Positions 1-5,494 of a DNA stretch of 5,851 nt are shown here, piece after piece (the first letter of the stretch is position 1; each line of letters opens with the position of its first letter). The notes beneath the pieces were generated by a model. That model had not been told where the DNA came from. It was given only the letters and a program-made list of their open reading frames with translations, and made no database searches. This stretch comes from Fretibacterium sp. (lineage in GTDB: Bacteria > Synergistota > Synergistia > Synergistales > Aminobacteriaceae): the NCBI GenBank assembly GCA_016280565.1, contig JAEEGY010000123.1:1-5851 (forward strand), written 5' to 3'. The position numbers were made by a program, and so were the translations under genes.

Positions 1-1
1 G

Positions 2-343
2 GAGTTTGCCGGGAAGGCGGGAGATACCGCGGCGTTGGACGCGGAACTGGGCAGCCTCCTGGCACGCTACCGCGCACTGGGCATGGCGCTCTCTCCGTTG
101 TATACTTCTGCCGGGAAGGAGCGGAACGAGGAAGACCTTCCGCCCATTTCCGAAAAGGAACTGCGCGATGCGTATGATTCCATCCGCGAGTTTGCGGCGG
201 GTCTCGACCCCGACAGCGTAAACTACGTGCTGGACCGCCTGAGCGAATTCCACCTCCCCGAGTACGATCGGGAGCGTGTGGAGCAGCTTCGCCGCGCGGT
301 AAGCAGCCTCGACTGGGACCGCATAAACGAGATTCTCTCGTAG
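2..343 (+). CDS. C-terminal end of an HPt-domain signalling protein (probable hybrid sensor kinase), 5'-truncated
   Basis: The reading frame is open from base 2, so the gene starts left of the window; the TTG at 35 is an internal codon, not a start. The first visible residues (EFAGKAGDTAALDAELGSLL, then ARYRAL) match the last two helices of histidine-phosphotransfer (HPt) domains, where 'LE.AGK.GD......LL..Y' is typical. The phospho-accepting histidine would be upstream and is not visible. The remaining ~85 residues are a charged helical tail starting around PPISEKEL and ending in VSSLDWDRINEILS. I recall such tails after the HPt domain of large hybrid sensor histidine kinases in Synergistota and Clostridia. 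The inferred role is phosphate transfer between receiver domains. The stop is 17 nt before the response regulator on the same strand, so the two are probably co-transcribed and may be partners. A stand-alone HPt protein is the alternative. The HPt call is moderately sure; the kinase call is inference. Confidence 0.7.
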   Translation, partial: EFAGKAGDTAALDAELGSLLARYRALGMALSPLYTSAGKERNEEDLPPISEKELRDAYDSIREFAAGLDPDSVNYVLDRLSEFHLPEYDRERVEQLRRAVSSLDWDRINEILS

Positions 344-348
344 TTTTT

Positions 349-353
349 GGAGG
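349..353 (+). promoter_or_regulatory. Ribosome binding site of the response regulator
   Basis: GGAGG lies 7 nt upstream of the ATG at 361, in the short gap after the HPt-protein stop. It fixes the response-regulator start. Confidence 0.85.
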
Positions 354-360
354 TACGGAT

Positions 361-1155
361 ATGGCAGGGAAGATTTTACTCATCAACCAGGGTCCCGCGA
401 TGATAGTCGAACGGCTGGCTGTCCTTCTGAAGGAGGCGGGGCTCGAAACCGCCGTCGTCGAGCCGGCCGCAAAACAGATCGAGCTGGAAAAGGACGACGT
501 GAGTATTTTTGTGCTTTTCACGGGAGACTTTGTGTATGATGCCCAGGATTTCCTGGAGTATTTGAAGGATGTATGTTACGAAGCGGATAAACCGCTGTGC
601 GTTGTGGGGTACGATAAAGAATTAGAGAAGGTCACAGACATTATAGAATCAGCGAAGGTCGCGGACAGCATTCCCAGGGAAGTGATCACGCACAAGTTCA
701 CCCGGCCCTTTGACGTCAAGGTCCTCGCCGCGAAGCTCACCGCGATGCTCAGCGCGGAGGAGGACCCCAACTCCCAGAAACAGATCCTTGTGGTGGACGA
801 CGACTTTTCGTTTTTGCAGACGGTGAAGGGCTGGCTGGGTGGGAAGTACTCCGTCGCGGTGGCACGTTCGGGAATGCAGGCCATCCGCTACCTGGCGGAG
901 CATAAGGCAGACCTCATTCTGCTGGATTACGATATGCCTGTCATGACCGGCCCGCAGGTGCTGGAGGCGCTGCGCAGCGAGCCGATGTTCGCAAATATCC
1001 CTGTAATCTTCCTCACGGGCAAGAGCGACCGCGACAGCGTGATGAGCGTCATGCACCTCATGCCGAACGGTTACCTTCTCAAGTCCATGAACAAGGAGGA
1101 CCTCCTGGCCTCGCTGGACCGCTTCTTCAAGACGAAGAAATGGCATAATCTTTAA
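361..1155 (+). CDS. Tandem-receiver response regulator (degenerate receiver plus intact receiver), no output domain
   Basis: This 264-residue protein has two receiver (CheY-like) folds. The C-terminal one, about residues 139-260, is complete: acidic pair D146/D147 in QILVVDDD, phospho-acceptor D189 in LILLDYDMPVMTG, switch threonine T219 in IPVIFLTG and conserved lysine K241 in GYLLKSM. The N-terminal one, about residues 1-130, keeps the pattern (KILLIN strand, a central SIFVLFTGD strand, a final KFTRPF-DVKVLAAKL helix). It lacks the acidic pair (N9/Q10 instead) and an Asp at the phosphorylation strand, and the K-P motif has become R-P, so it is probably a pseudo-receiver. No DNA-binding, GGDEF or other output domain follows, so it probably acts by protein contact or as a phosphorelay intermediate. 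The start is supported by GGAGG at 349-353, 7 nt before the ATG. It follows the HPt-protein end by 17 nt, which suggests an operon and a cognate relay. A hairpin terminator follows the stop. Confidence 0.88.
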   Translation: MAGKILLINQGPAMIVERLAVLLKEAGLETAVVEPAAKQIELEKDDVSIFVLFTGDFVYDAQDFLEYLKDVCYEADKPLCVVGYDKELEKVTDIIESAKVADSIPREVITHKFTRPFDVKVLAAKLTAMLSAEEDPNSQKQILVVDDDFSFLQTVKGWLGGKYSVAVARSGMQAIRYLAEHKADLILLDYDMPVMTGPQVLEALRSEPMFANIPVIFLTGKSDRDSVMSVMHLMPNGYLLKSMNKEDLLASLDRFFKTKKWHNL

Positions 1156-1170
1156 GGGAAACAACGATAA

Positions 1171-1202
1171 AAAGACAGGGGCCCCGCGGGGTCCCCGTCT
1201 TT
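1171..1202. terminator. Bidirectional rho-independent terminator between convergent genes
   Basis: AAAGAC (1171-1176) pairs with GTCTTT (1197-1202). Inside it GGGG (1178-1181) pairs with CCCC (1193-1196), and a further CCCC/GGGG pairing (1182-1185 with 1188-1191) extends the stem, with single unpaired bases at 1177 and 1192. On the + strand the stem runs into TTATTTTTATT; on the - strand the arm runs into TCTTTTTATC. It therefore sits correctly to end both the response-regulator transcript (stop at 1155) and the korDABC transcript (stop at 1217) in the 61-nt convergent gap. Confidence 0.9.
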
Positions 1203-1216
1203 ATTTTTATTGTCCC

Positions 1217-1819
1217 TCAGTCTGGCATGGGGCAGTTCTTGAACTCCTCGTACCCCGCGTCGAAGGCCGCGATGTTCAGGTCCGCGATCTTCTGGACTGG
1301 GAAGTGCGCCGCGATGACCTTGCGGAAGGAGTCCGGAGTAGCGATCTTCTCCAGCTCCAGCACGCGCCCCACGCAGCCCAGGGCCACCATGTTGGTGACG
1401 ATCTCGCGTCCCAGCTTGTCCCGCGCTGTCCGCACGATGGGAATGGAGTAGATCCGCGCGTCGATGTTTCCATGCCCCTCTCCCCCACACGTGTTCGTGC
1501 CGGGGATGTCCGTCACAAAGAAGTCATCATACACGATGCGCCCGCCGGGCAGCGTGTCCGGCGCGAACTCGTCCGCCGCCGCCTGGGTCAGGATGACCTG
1601 CAGGCTCGGCGCGATGACCTTGGGGTAGTCGATGGGCTCGCGGGAGATGACGACCTCCGCCTTGGACTTGCCGCCGCGCGCCTCCGGCCCGTAGGCCTGA
1701 GACTGCACAACGTAGAGCCCTTCTTCATGGTACGTGATAGCCTGGCCGATCAGCTCTGTCGCCAGGATAACGCCCTGTCCGCCGGAACCGGCGATGCGGA
1801 TCTCGAAACGCTCAGCCAT
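1217..1819 (-). CDS. korC: 2-oxoacid:ferredoxin oxidoreductase, gamma subunit (KorC-like)
   Basis: This 200-residue protein matches the gamma subunit/domain of ferredoxin-dependent 2-oxoacid oxidoreductases in length and motifs. It has the N-terminal glycine-rich loop GSGGQGV (residues 11-17), the family signature SQAYGPEARGG (40-50), GGRIVYDDFFV (92-102), and a C-terminal helix pair ending EEFKNCPMPD. In the enzyme this subunit helps form the CoA-binding side of the complex and packs against the alpha and beta subunits. It is the last gene of korDABC: the ATG at 1819 is 2 nt after the korB stop. A purine-rich SD-like run (AAGGGGGAA, G-run 1827-1831) sits 7 nt upstream, inside the end of korB. 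A terminator hairpin follows the stop. Substrate (2-oxoglutarate versus branched-chain 2-oxoacids) cannot be read from this subunit. Confidence 0.93.
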   Translation of the reverse strand: MAERFEIRIAGSGGQGVILATELIGQAITYHEEGLYVVQSQAYGPEARGGKSKAEVVISREPIDYPKVIAPSLQVILTQAAADEFAPDTLPGGRIVYDDFFVTDIPGTNTCGGEGHGNIDARIYSIPIVRTARDKLGREIVTNMVALGCVGRVLELEKIATPDSFRKVIAAHFPVQKIADLNIAAFDAGYEEFKNCPMPD

Positions 1820-1821
1820 GC

Positions 1822-2649
1822 CTATTCCCCCTTCCCCTGCGCCTTGTCAATGACGAACTTCTTGTACTGCGCCGTGTACTCCGGCTTCGGGCTGGTCACG
1901 AACTCGCCGCAGATGATCTTTCCGGCCAGCTCCTCCGGGCTCTTGTCCTTCGCCACGGCCAGCGGGATGGAGTTCTCCTTGAAGAACTTGTAGTTCTCAA
2001 TGGGCAGACGGCGGTTGTTCTTGCGGCCAAACTGCGTGTGGCAGTGCGTCACGATCTCGATCACCGAGAAGCCCTTGTTTTTGATCCCGTTGGCAATGAA
2101 CTGCTCCGCCTGCCTGGGGTTGGCGATGGTCGTCCGCGCCACGTAGGACGCGCCGGCGCCCTCCGCCAGCTTGCAGATGTCGAAGGTCGGGTCAATGGCG
2201 CCGTAGGGCGTCGTCGTTGCGAACGCGCCAAAGGGCGTCGTGGGGCTGGCCTGGCCGCCCGTCATGCCGTAGATGTTGTTGTTCAAGACGATGGCGGTGA
2301 TGTCGATGTTGCGGCGGCAGGCGTGGATGAAGTGGTTGCCGCCAATGGCCGTGCAGTCCCCGTCCCCCATGACGTTCACGACGGTCAGCTCCGGCTTGTG
2401 CATCTTGATCCCCGTGGCAAAGGCCAGGGAGCGCCCATGCGTCGAGTGCAGCGTGCAGGCGTTGATGTAGCCCGCCATGCGGCTGGAGCAGCCAATACCC
2501 GACGCGACCACCGTGCTCCTGGGGTCCGCGCCCAGCGAGACCAGCGCCCGGATCAGCGAGTGCATGATGACGCCGTGACCACAGCCGGGGCACCAGATGT
2601 GCGGCATGAACCGCGTCCGCACCCACTTCATAACCTCAGGGCTCGGCAT
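1822..2649 (-). CDS. korB: 2-oxoacid:ferredoxin oxidoreductase, beta subunit, ThDP- and [4Fe-4S]-binding (KorB-like)
   Basis: This is the 275-residue catalytic beta subunit. CPGCGHG (C20, C23), IGCSS (C54) and THCHTQFGR (C203) supply the four cysteines expected to hold a [4Fe-4S] cluster. The thiamine-diphosphate/Mg motif starts at GDGD (95-98) and ends at NNN (123-125), followed by IYGMTGGQ (126-133). The family oxidatively decarboxylates a 2-oxoacid to an acyl-CoA and passes electrons to ferredoxin in the cytoplasm of anaerobes. The length is usual for separate KorB/VorB subunits. The ATG at 2649 is 1 nt past the korA stop. GGAGG at 2659-2663, inside the last korA codons, is 9 nt before it, so translation is probably coupled. 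Whether the substrate is 2-oxoglutarate or a branched-chain 2-oxoacid is not settled by the motifs; the Kor assignment is by overall resemblance and gene order. Confidence 0.94.
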   Translation of the reverse strand: MPSPEVMKWVRTRFMPHIWCPGCGHGVIMHSLIRALVSLGADPRSTVVASGIGCSSRMAGYINACTLHSTHGRSLAFATGIKMHKPELTVVNVMGDGDCTAIGGNHFIHACRRNIDITAIVLNNNIYGMTGGQASPTTPFGAFATTTPYGAIDPTFDICKLAEGAGASYVARTTIANPRQAEQFIANGIKNKGFSVIEIVTHCHTQFGRKNNRRLPIENYKFFKENSIPLAVAKDKSPEELAGKIICGEFVTSPKPEYTAQYKKFVIDKAQGKGE

Positions 2650-2650
2650 T

Positions 2651-3787
2651 TCAGGCCACCTCCTTGATTTTCTTGAAGATCTCGGAGGGCTTGAACAGCT
2701 CCCCGTTCACCAGGTTCAGCGGCTGGACGTCGCTGCGCCCCTTGAAGGCGCGCTCCACCTCCAGCACCATCTGGCCGCAGTTCAGCTCCGGCACGATCAC
2801 CGTTTTAGCGCCCAGGGCGGCCTTCAGGAGCTCCTTGTCCGGGAAGGGCCACAGCGTGATGGGCCGGAAGAAGCCCGCCGCGATGCCCTCCTTGCGGGCG
2901 TCACGCACGGCCCGCAGCGCAGAGCGTCCCACGCTGCCGTAGGCCACGACGACGACGCTGGCGCCGTCCATGCTCTCGGCCTCGTACTCGACGATCTCGT
3001 CCCGGGCGCGGTCCACCTTGCTCATCAGGCGGAGGTTCTTCTTCTCGATCTCCGCGTTGTCGTTGGTGGGGAAGCCCCACTCGTTGGTGGTCAGGCCCGT
3101 CACGTGCCAGGAGTAGCCGTCGCCAAAGGCCGCCATCTCCGGCACGCCCGTGGTGGGGTTCGGCTTGTACGGCGTGAACTCCTCCGGCTTGACGCTGGGC
3201 TTCACACGGTTCACGAGCTTCAGCTCCGAAGGGTCCTTTGTGACGACCTTCTCCCGCATGTGGCCCACCACCTCGTCGCCCAGGATGATCACCGGCTGGC
3301 GGAACCTCTCGGCGTTGTTGAACGCCTTGATCGCCAGGTCGTAGCACTCCTGGACGGAGGACGGCGAGTAGCAAATGGTCGCGTGGTCACCGTGGGTGCC
3401 CCACCGGGCCTGCATCACGTCGCCCTGGGAGATCTTCGTCGGCGTTCCCGTGGAGGGGCCGCCGCGCATGACGTCCACCACGACGATGGGGATCTCCGCG
3501 ATGTACGCCAGGCCCAGGTTCTCCTGCTTCAGGGAGAAACCGGGGCCGGAGGTCGCAGTCAGAGCCTTGGCCCCCGCGATGGACGCGCCGATGGCCGCCG
3601 CGATGCCGCCGATCTCGTCCTCCATCTGCATGAAGTGCCCGCCCTTCTTGGGCAGCTCCTCAGCCATGACCTCGGCAATCTCCGTGGAGGGCGTGATGGG
3701 ATAGCCCCCAAAGAAGTTGCAGCCCGCGGCCAGCGCCCCGTGCGCCATGGCCGTGTTTCCCTGCCAAAACGCTACAGAATTAGCCAT
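2651..3787 (-). CDS. korA: 2-oxoacid:ferredoxin oxidoreductase, alpha subunit (KorA/VorB-like)
   Basis: This 378-residue protein has the alpha-subunit architecture. An N-terminal pyrimidine-binding transketolase-like domain carries GGYPITPST (27-35), MEDEI (55-59), TSGPGFSL (79-86) and RGGPSTGTPT (108-117). A GDVMQARWGTHGD stretch (122-134) is followed by a linker containing PEMAAFGDGYSWHVTG, and a C-terminal transketolase-like domain ends in NLVNGELFKPSEIF. The subunit pairs with beta to form the thiamine-diphosphate active site. The gamma domain is not fused to it, matching the four-subunit type with korC separate. The ATG at 3787 overlaps the korD stop (8 nt shared, 3780-3787) and has GGAGG at 3794-3798, 6 nt upstream. 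Very similar proteins are annotated as KorA or VorB, so the 2-oxoglutarate assignment is likely but unproven. Confidence 0.93.
   Translation of the reverse strand: MANSVAFWQGNTAMAHGALAAGCNFFGGYPITPSTEIAEVMAEELPKKGGHFMQMEDEIGGIAAAIGASIAGAKALTATSGPGFSLKQENLGLAYIAEIPIVVVDVMRGGPSTGTPTKISQGDVMQARWGTHGDHATICYSPSSVQECYDLAIKAFNNAERFRQPVIILGDEVVGHMREKVVTKDPSELKLVNRVKPSVKPEEFTPYKPNPTTGVPEMAAFGDGYSWHVTGLTTNEWGFPTNDNAEIEKKNLRLMSKVDRARDEIVEYEAESMDGASVVVVAYGSVGRSALRAVRDARKEGIAAGFFRPITLWPFPDKELLKAALGAKTVIVPELNCGQMVLEVERAFKGRSDVQPLNLVNGELFKPSEIFKKIKEVA
2659..2663 (-). promoter_or_regulatory. Ribosome binding site of korB inside the korA 3' end
   Basis: The run AAGGAGGTGGCC on the - strand encodes the last residues of KorA and places GGAGG 9 nt before the korB ATG at 2649. 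This fixes the korB start and points to translational coupling. Confidence 0.85.
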
Positions 3788-3989
3788 TGCCGTCCTCCTT
3801 CACCGTGATGGCGAGATCCGGGCAGATGTTCTCACACTGCCGGCAGCCAATGCAGTCCCCCTGACGAACCGCCTCCGCCTTCAGCCGGTCCGTCAAATCC
3901 AGCACGGACTTGGGACAGACCCCGATGCAGAGGGAACATCCCTTGCACCACGCGCCGTTGACATCGACCTTAAATTTTGCCAACAACAC
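3780..3989 (-). CDS. korD: Ferredoxin-like delta subunit with two [4Fe-4S] motifs (KorD-like)
   Basis: This is a small 2[4Fe-4S] ferredoxin-type subunit. Counting from GTG at 3989 it has 69 residues, with C15-C18-C21-C25 (CKGCSLCIGVCP) and C46-C49-C52-C56 (CIGCRQCENICP), each in the CxxCxxCxxxCP form; both motifs are intact. It is expected to carry electrons from the beta-subunit cluster to free ferredoxin. As the first gene of korDABC it overlaps korA by 8 nt. The start is uncertain: GGAGG at 3993-3997 is only 3 nt before the GTG at 3989, but 6 nt before TTG at 3986 and 9 nt before TTG at 3983. The protein may therefore begin one or two codons later. All three are non-ATG, which may temper expression of the first subunit. 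The gene lies 42 nt after the DUF4365-like gene on the same strand. Confidence 0.92.
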   Translation of the reverse strand: MLLAKFKVDVNGAWCKGCSLCIGVCPKSVLDLTDRLKAEAVRQGDCIGCRQCENICPDLAITVKEDGNG

Positions 3990-3992
3990 ACA

Positions 3993-3997
3993 CCTCC
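3993..3997 (-). promoter_or_regulatory. Ribosome binding site of korD that decides between GTG and TTG starts
   Basis: GGAGG read on the - strand. The gap is 3 nt to GTG (3989), 6 nt to TTG (3986) and 9 nt to TTG (3983), so the TTG codons are better spaced than the GTG. Confidence 0.7.
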
Positions 3998-4031
3998 CTC
4001 AAAGGTAAAAACAATGGGAACAAAAAAACGC

Positions 4032-5060
4032 TCACTGCCTTTTATAAAGCTGAAACTTGAGGCCCTTTTCGTACTCCGCGCCCAGGCTGCCGGAAAGCTC
4101 CATCAGCGGGAACTCCCCCCGCCGGAGGAACTGCTCCGTCGTCAGGAAGGAGCGGCCCAGGTCGTTCAGCGAGAGCCGGAGCCGGAACCGCGCGATCTCC
4201 CCTGCCTCCACCGTCCAGGGAGCGAGAGAGTCTGGAAGCGACTCCCCTCCCATCTTTTCCCGATAGAAGGCGGAATCCACCTCAATATTAGCCCAGGGGA
4301 AGAGCGACGGCAGGCGAAAAACGTGCGGCATATCCGGGTTCGTCTGGAATGGCCACTCGTAGACCGACTCCCTCTCCCCGTTCTCCCCCAGGACGGAAAG
4401 CCGCAGGCTTCCCCTCTCTGAGGGCTGATTCAGCCACTCGTCCATCTCCAGCAGGATGCCGCGCCCCATCTCAATGATCTGCATCCATGGCCGGTCCAGG
4501 GCCAGGCGCGCCAGGTAGGGACTGTAGCAGGAGAGTTCCGCGATGCGTTCCACGGCCCCACTCTGCGAGCCTCCCGACGGCTCCTCGCCATAAACCTGGT
4601 CATAGGGCACGAGGAGCTCCCAATGCTGACCCGATATCTCGATCGTCTCCGGGCTCACTGCCTCCCACAGCAGATGATCCTGCCCCTGCTCATAGACCAT
4701 GACGATCACTGGCAGGGAGTGCTGCAGCCAATAGGCGACATGGGCCATCTCCCCGCGACAGACGTAGCCGCGCGCCGTGCGCTCGATCTCGCTCCCGCTA
4801 TCCGAGCGGACCTGAAGGCCGACCACCTTCCCCATCCTGGGGTATTCCTCCACGACCTCCAGGTGGGCATTCAGCCCCGTGTCGCCGCTGCGCTGTTCCC
4901 GGAAGATCAAACCGGGAAGCCGCGCGGTCAGCCGGCTTGCTGCGTAGATCCCCAACCTTTCCCCGTTGGGGGCTTCTCCCCACCCGGGGACAGACTGCCG
5001 TCCCCCATAGGGCGTTCCTCCCCCTGCGGAGACTGGCTGTCCTTCGGCAAAATCGTCCAA
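4032..5060 (-). CDS. DUF4365-like protein with unusual N-terminal extension and unrecognised C-terminal half
   Basis: Residues about 34-155 of this 342-residue protein resemble DUF4365: FREQRSGDTGLNAHLEV (53-69), GKVVGLQVRS (77-86), CRGEMAHVAYWLQHSLPVIV (101-120), a DHLLWEAVS strand (128-136) and WELLVPYD (147-154). From memory, the family usually shows 'DYGIDAH.E' and 'QxK'. Here the second Asp is N64 and the Lys is R85. I believe DUF4365 is related to the PD-(D/E)xK nuclease-like fold; if so, this copy is probably not an active nuclease. Residues 160-342 match nothing I recognise. No signal peptide or membrane segment is visible, so a cytoplasmic location is inferred. The start is TTG at 5060, with GAGGTGA 6 nt upstream and a TGA stop in frame three codons upstream. 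A TTG at 4955 (residue 36), just before the conserved domain, is an alternative. korD follows after 42 nt with no convincing terminator, so they probably share a transcript. The function is unknown. Confidence 0.78.
   Translation of the reverse strand: MDDFAEGQPVSAGGGTPYGGRQSVPGWGEAPNGERLGIYAASRLTARLPGLIFREQRSGDTGLNAHLEVVEEYPRMGKVVGLQVRSDSGSEIERTARGYVCRGEMAHVAYWLQHSLPVIVMVYEQGQDHLLWEAVSPETIEISGQHWELLVPYDQVYGEEPSGGSQSGAVERIAELSCYSPYLARLALDRPWMQIIEMGRGILLEMDEWLNQPSERGSLRLSVLGENGERESVYEWPFQTNPDMPHVFRLPSLFPWANIEVDSAFYREKMGGESLPDSLAPWTVEAGEIARFRLRLSLNDLGRSFLTTEQFLRRGEFPLMELSGSLGAEYEKGLKFQLYKRQ
4962..5042 (-). repeat. Two imperfect tandem copies of a ~40-bp GC-rich repeat in the start of the DUF4365-like gene
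   Basis: Copy one (4962-5003, 42 nt) and copy two (5004-5042, 39 nt) align along their length. On the + strand both go CCC-(GTT/ATA)-GGG, then a CTTC/GTTCC-T-CCCC block, then a GGGGACAGACTGCC/GGAGACTGGCTG core, ending in GTCC. Both lengths are multiples of three and encode residues about 7-33 as two related 13-14-residue units (Q-S/V-rich part, then G-rich part ending PYG or PNG). Copy one contains the hairpin GGGGAC (4986-4991) / GTCCCC (5000-5005) with an 8-nt loop. Whether this is a dispersed genomic repeat cannot be seen from one window. Confidence 0.65.
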
Positions 5061-5149
5061 GAGCCCTCACCTCTCACCTAAAACTTCTCCTCTTTATTTT
5101 ACCCCACCGCCGGAAGAACGCGCTGTTTTTTCAAGGACAAACTTATTCC

Positions 5150-5177
5150 ATTATAACCAATTTGCCCCTCCCGGCAA
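5150..5177 (-). promoter_or_regulatory. Sigma-70-type promoter for the DUF4365-like gene (and possibly korDABC)
   Basis: On the - strand a perfect TATAAT -10 (5150-5155) is preceded by TTGCCG (5172-5177; 4 of 6 matches to TTGACA) with a 16-nt spacer. Transcription would begin near 5143, giving a leader of about 83 nt before the TTG at 5060. It is the only well-formed promoter I see ahead of the five-gene minus-strand run. Confidence 0.6.
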
Positions 5178-5181
5178 GGTA

Positions 5182-5233
5182 GCGGCCTTGGGGCAGGCCT
5201 GGCGCGCCCCGGCCGCCGGGACGCTGTGCCAGG
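5182..5233. other. GC-rich overlapping inverted repeats in the intergenic spacer
   Basis: GCGGCC (5182-5187) pairs with GGCCGC (5211-5216), and GGGGC (5190-5194) pairs with GCCCC (5206-5210) across a TT bulge. An alternative stem joins CCTGGC (5198-5203) with GCCAGG (5228-5233), which on the + strand is followed by GTTTTTAA, a terminator-like tail. The two structures compete because CCTGGC lies in the loop of the first. The spacer between the toxin-antitoxin genes and the DUF4365-like gene (5061-5308) otherwise holds only the promoter at 5150-5177 and the hairpin at 5249-5272; I see no small gene in it. Confidence 0.45.
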
Positions 5234-5248
5234 GTTTTTAACAGGCAA

Positions 5249-5272
5249 AGACCCCGCTCGCAAGCGGGGTCT
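5249..5272 (-). terminator. Hairpin terminator after the toxin-antitoxin genes
   Basis: AGACCCCGCT (5249-5258) pairs perfectly with AGCGGGGTCT (5263-5272) over a 4-nt loop. It lies 36 nt past the antitoxin stop. The T-tract after the stem is weak in both directions (TTG on -, CTATTT on +), so termination is likely but its strength and strand are uncertain. Confidence 0.65.
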
Positions 5273-5308
5273 CTATTTCGCAAACGGAGCGGCGTACTCC
5301 CCCCGTCC

Positions 5309-5494
5309 CTACGCCTCCACTACCTCCAACTCACGGGCACGGGCGCGGGCCTCGTCAACTAAAGCTTTGAACTCACGGATTTCGCTAATGTCTCCGTCGG
5401 CAATAACTTCCTTCATTAAATACTCCGCAAACTCCGGGTTGCGCATGAAGCTCCGTATTGTAGCCTCGTCATTGCTAATGGTGGATACTATCAT
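5309..5494 (-). CDS. Short antitoxin of a type II toxin-antitoxin pair (putative)
   Basis: This 61-residue, charged, largely helical protein starts inside the end of the toxin gene (20-nt overlap, 5475-5494). The ATG at 5494 has GGAGG at 5504-5508, 9 nt upstream. The toxin-first order with overlapping genes is normal for HigBA-type modules, and position is the main evidence for the antitoxin role. The stretch NPEFAEYLMKEVIADGD (19-35), then ISEIREFKALVDEARARA, loosely resembles the part of the HigA-like antidote family that precedes its helix-turn-helix ('YL..al.dGD...i..AL...A.A'). Those antitoxins usually run to about 95-100 residues with a C-terminal XRE-type HTH. This one stops at ELEVVEA, before any such domain, and a terminator follows closely. 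It may be a natural short type lacking DNA binding or a truncated copy. Confidence 0.65.
   Translation of the reverse strand: MIVSTISNDEATIRSFMRNPEFAEYLMKEVIADGDISEIREFKALVDEARARARELEVVEA

Noticed and set aside
35..343. Complete small gene starting at TTG 35
   Set aside because: The frame is open to the window edge and the residues before the TTG continue the HPt pattern, so the gene is truncated by the window rather than starting here.
1304..1993. Long + strand frame of 229 codons antisense to korB/korC
   Set aside because: It spans two well-supported genes on the other strand; its composition (R-, D- and L-rich) is typical of antisense reading of GC-rich coding DNA and no family is recognisable.
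2597..3808. 403-codon + strand frame antisense to korA
   Set aside because: It is longer than korA but rich in H, R, V, L and D with no domain; korA has clear motifs, a Shine-Dalgarno site and operon overlaps.
4022..4055. Possible terminator between the DUF4365-like gene and korD (T7 run at 4022-4028 on the - strand)
   Set aside because: Only a ~5-bp stem with a G-U pair (around 4036-4050) can be drawn, and the T-run is several bases away from it.
4041..4069. Possible separate korD promoter (TATAAA at 4041-4046 on the - strand)
   Set aside because: The position 17 nt upstream reads GAAAAG, a poor -35, and the site lies within the end of the upstream gene.
5061..5308. tRNA or small RNA gene in the GC-rich spacer
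   Set aside because: The inverted repeats do not form a cloverleaf or any RNA family I recognise.
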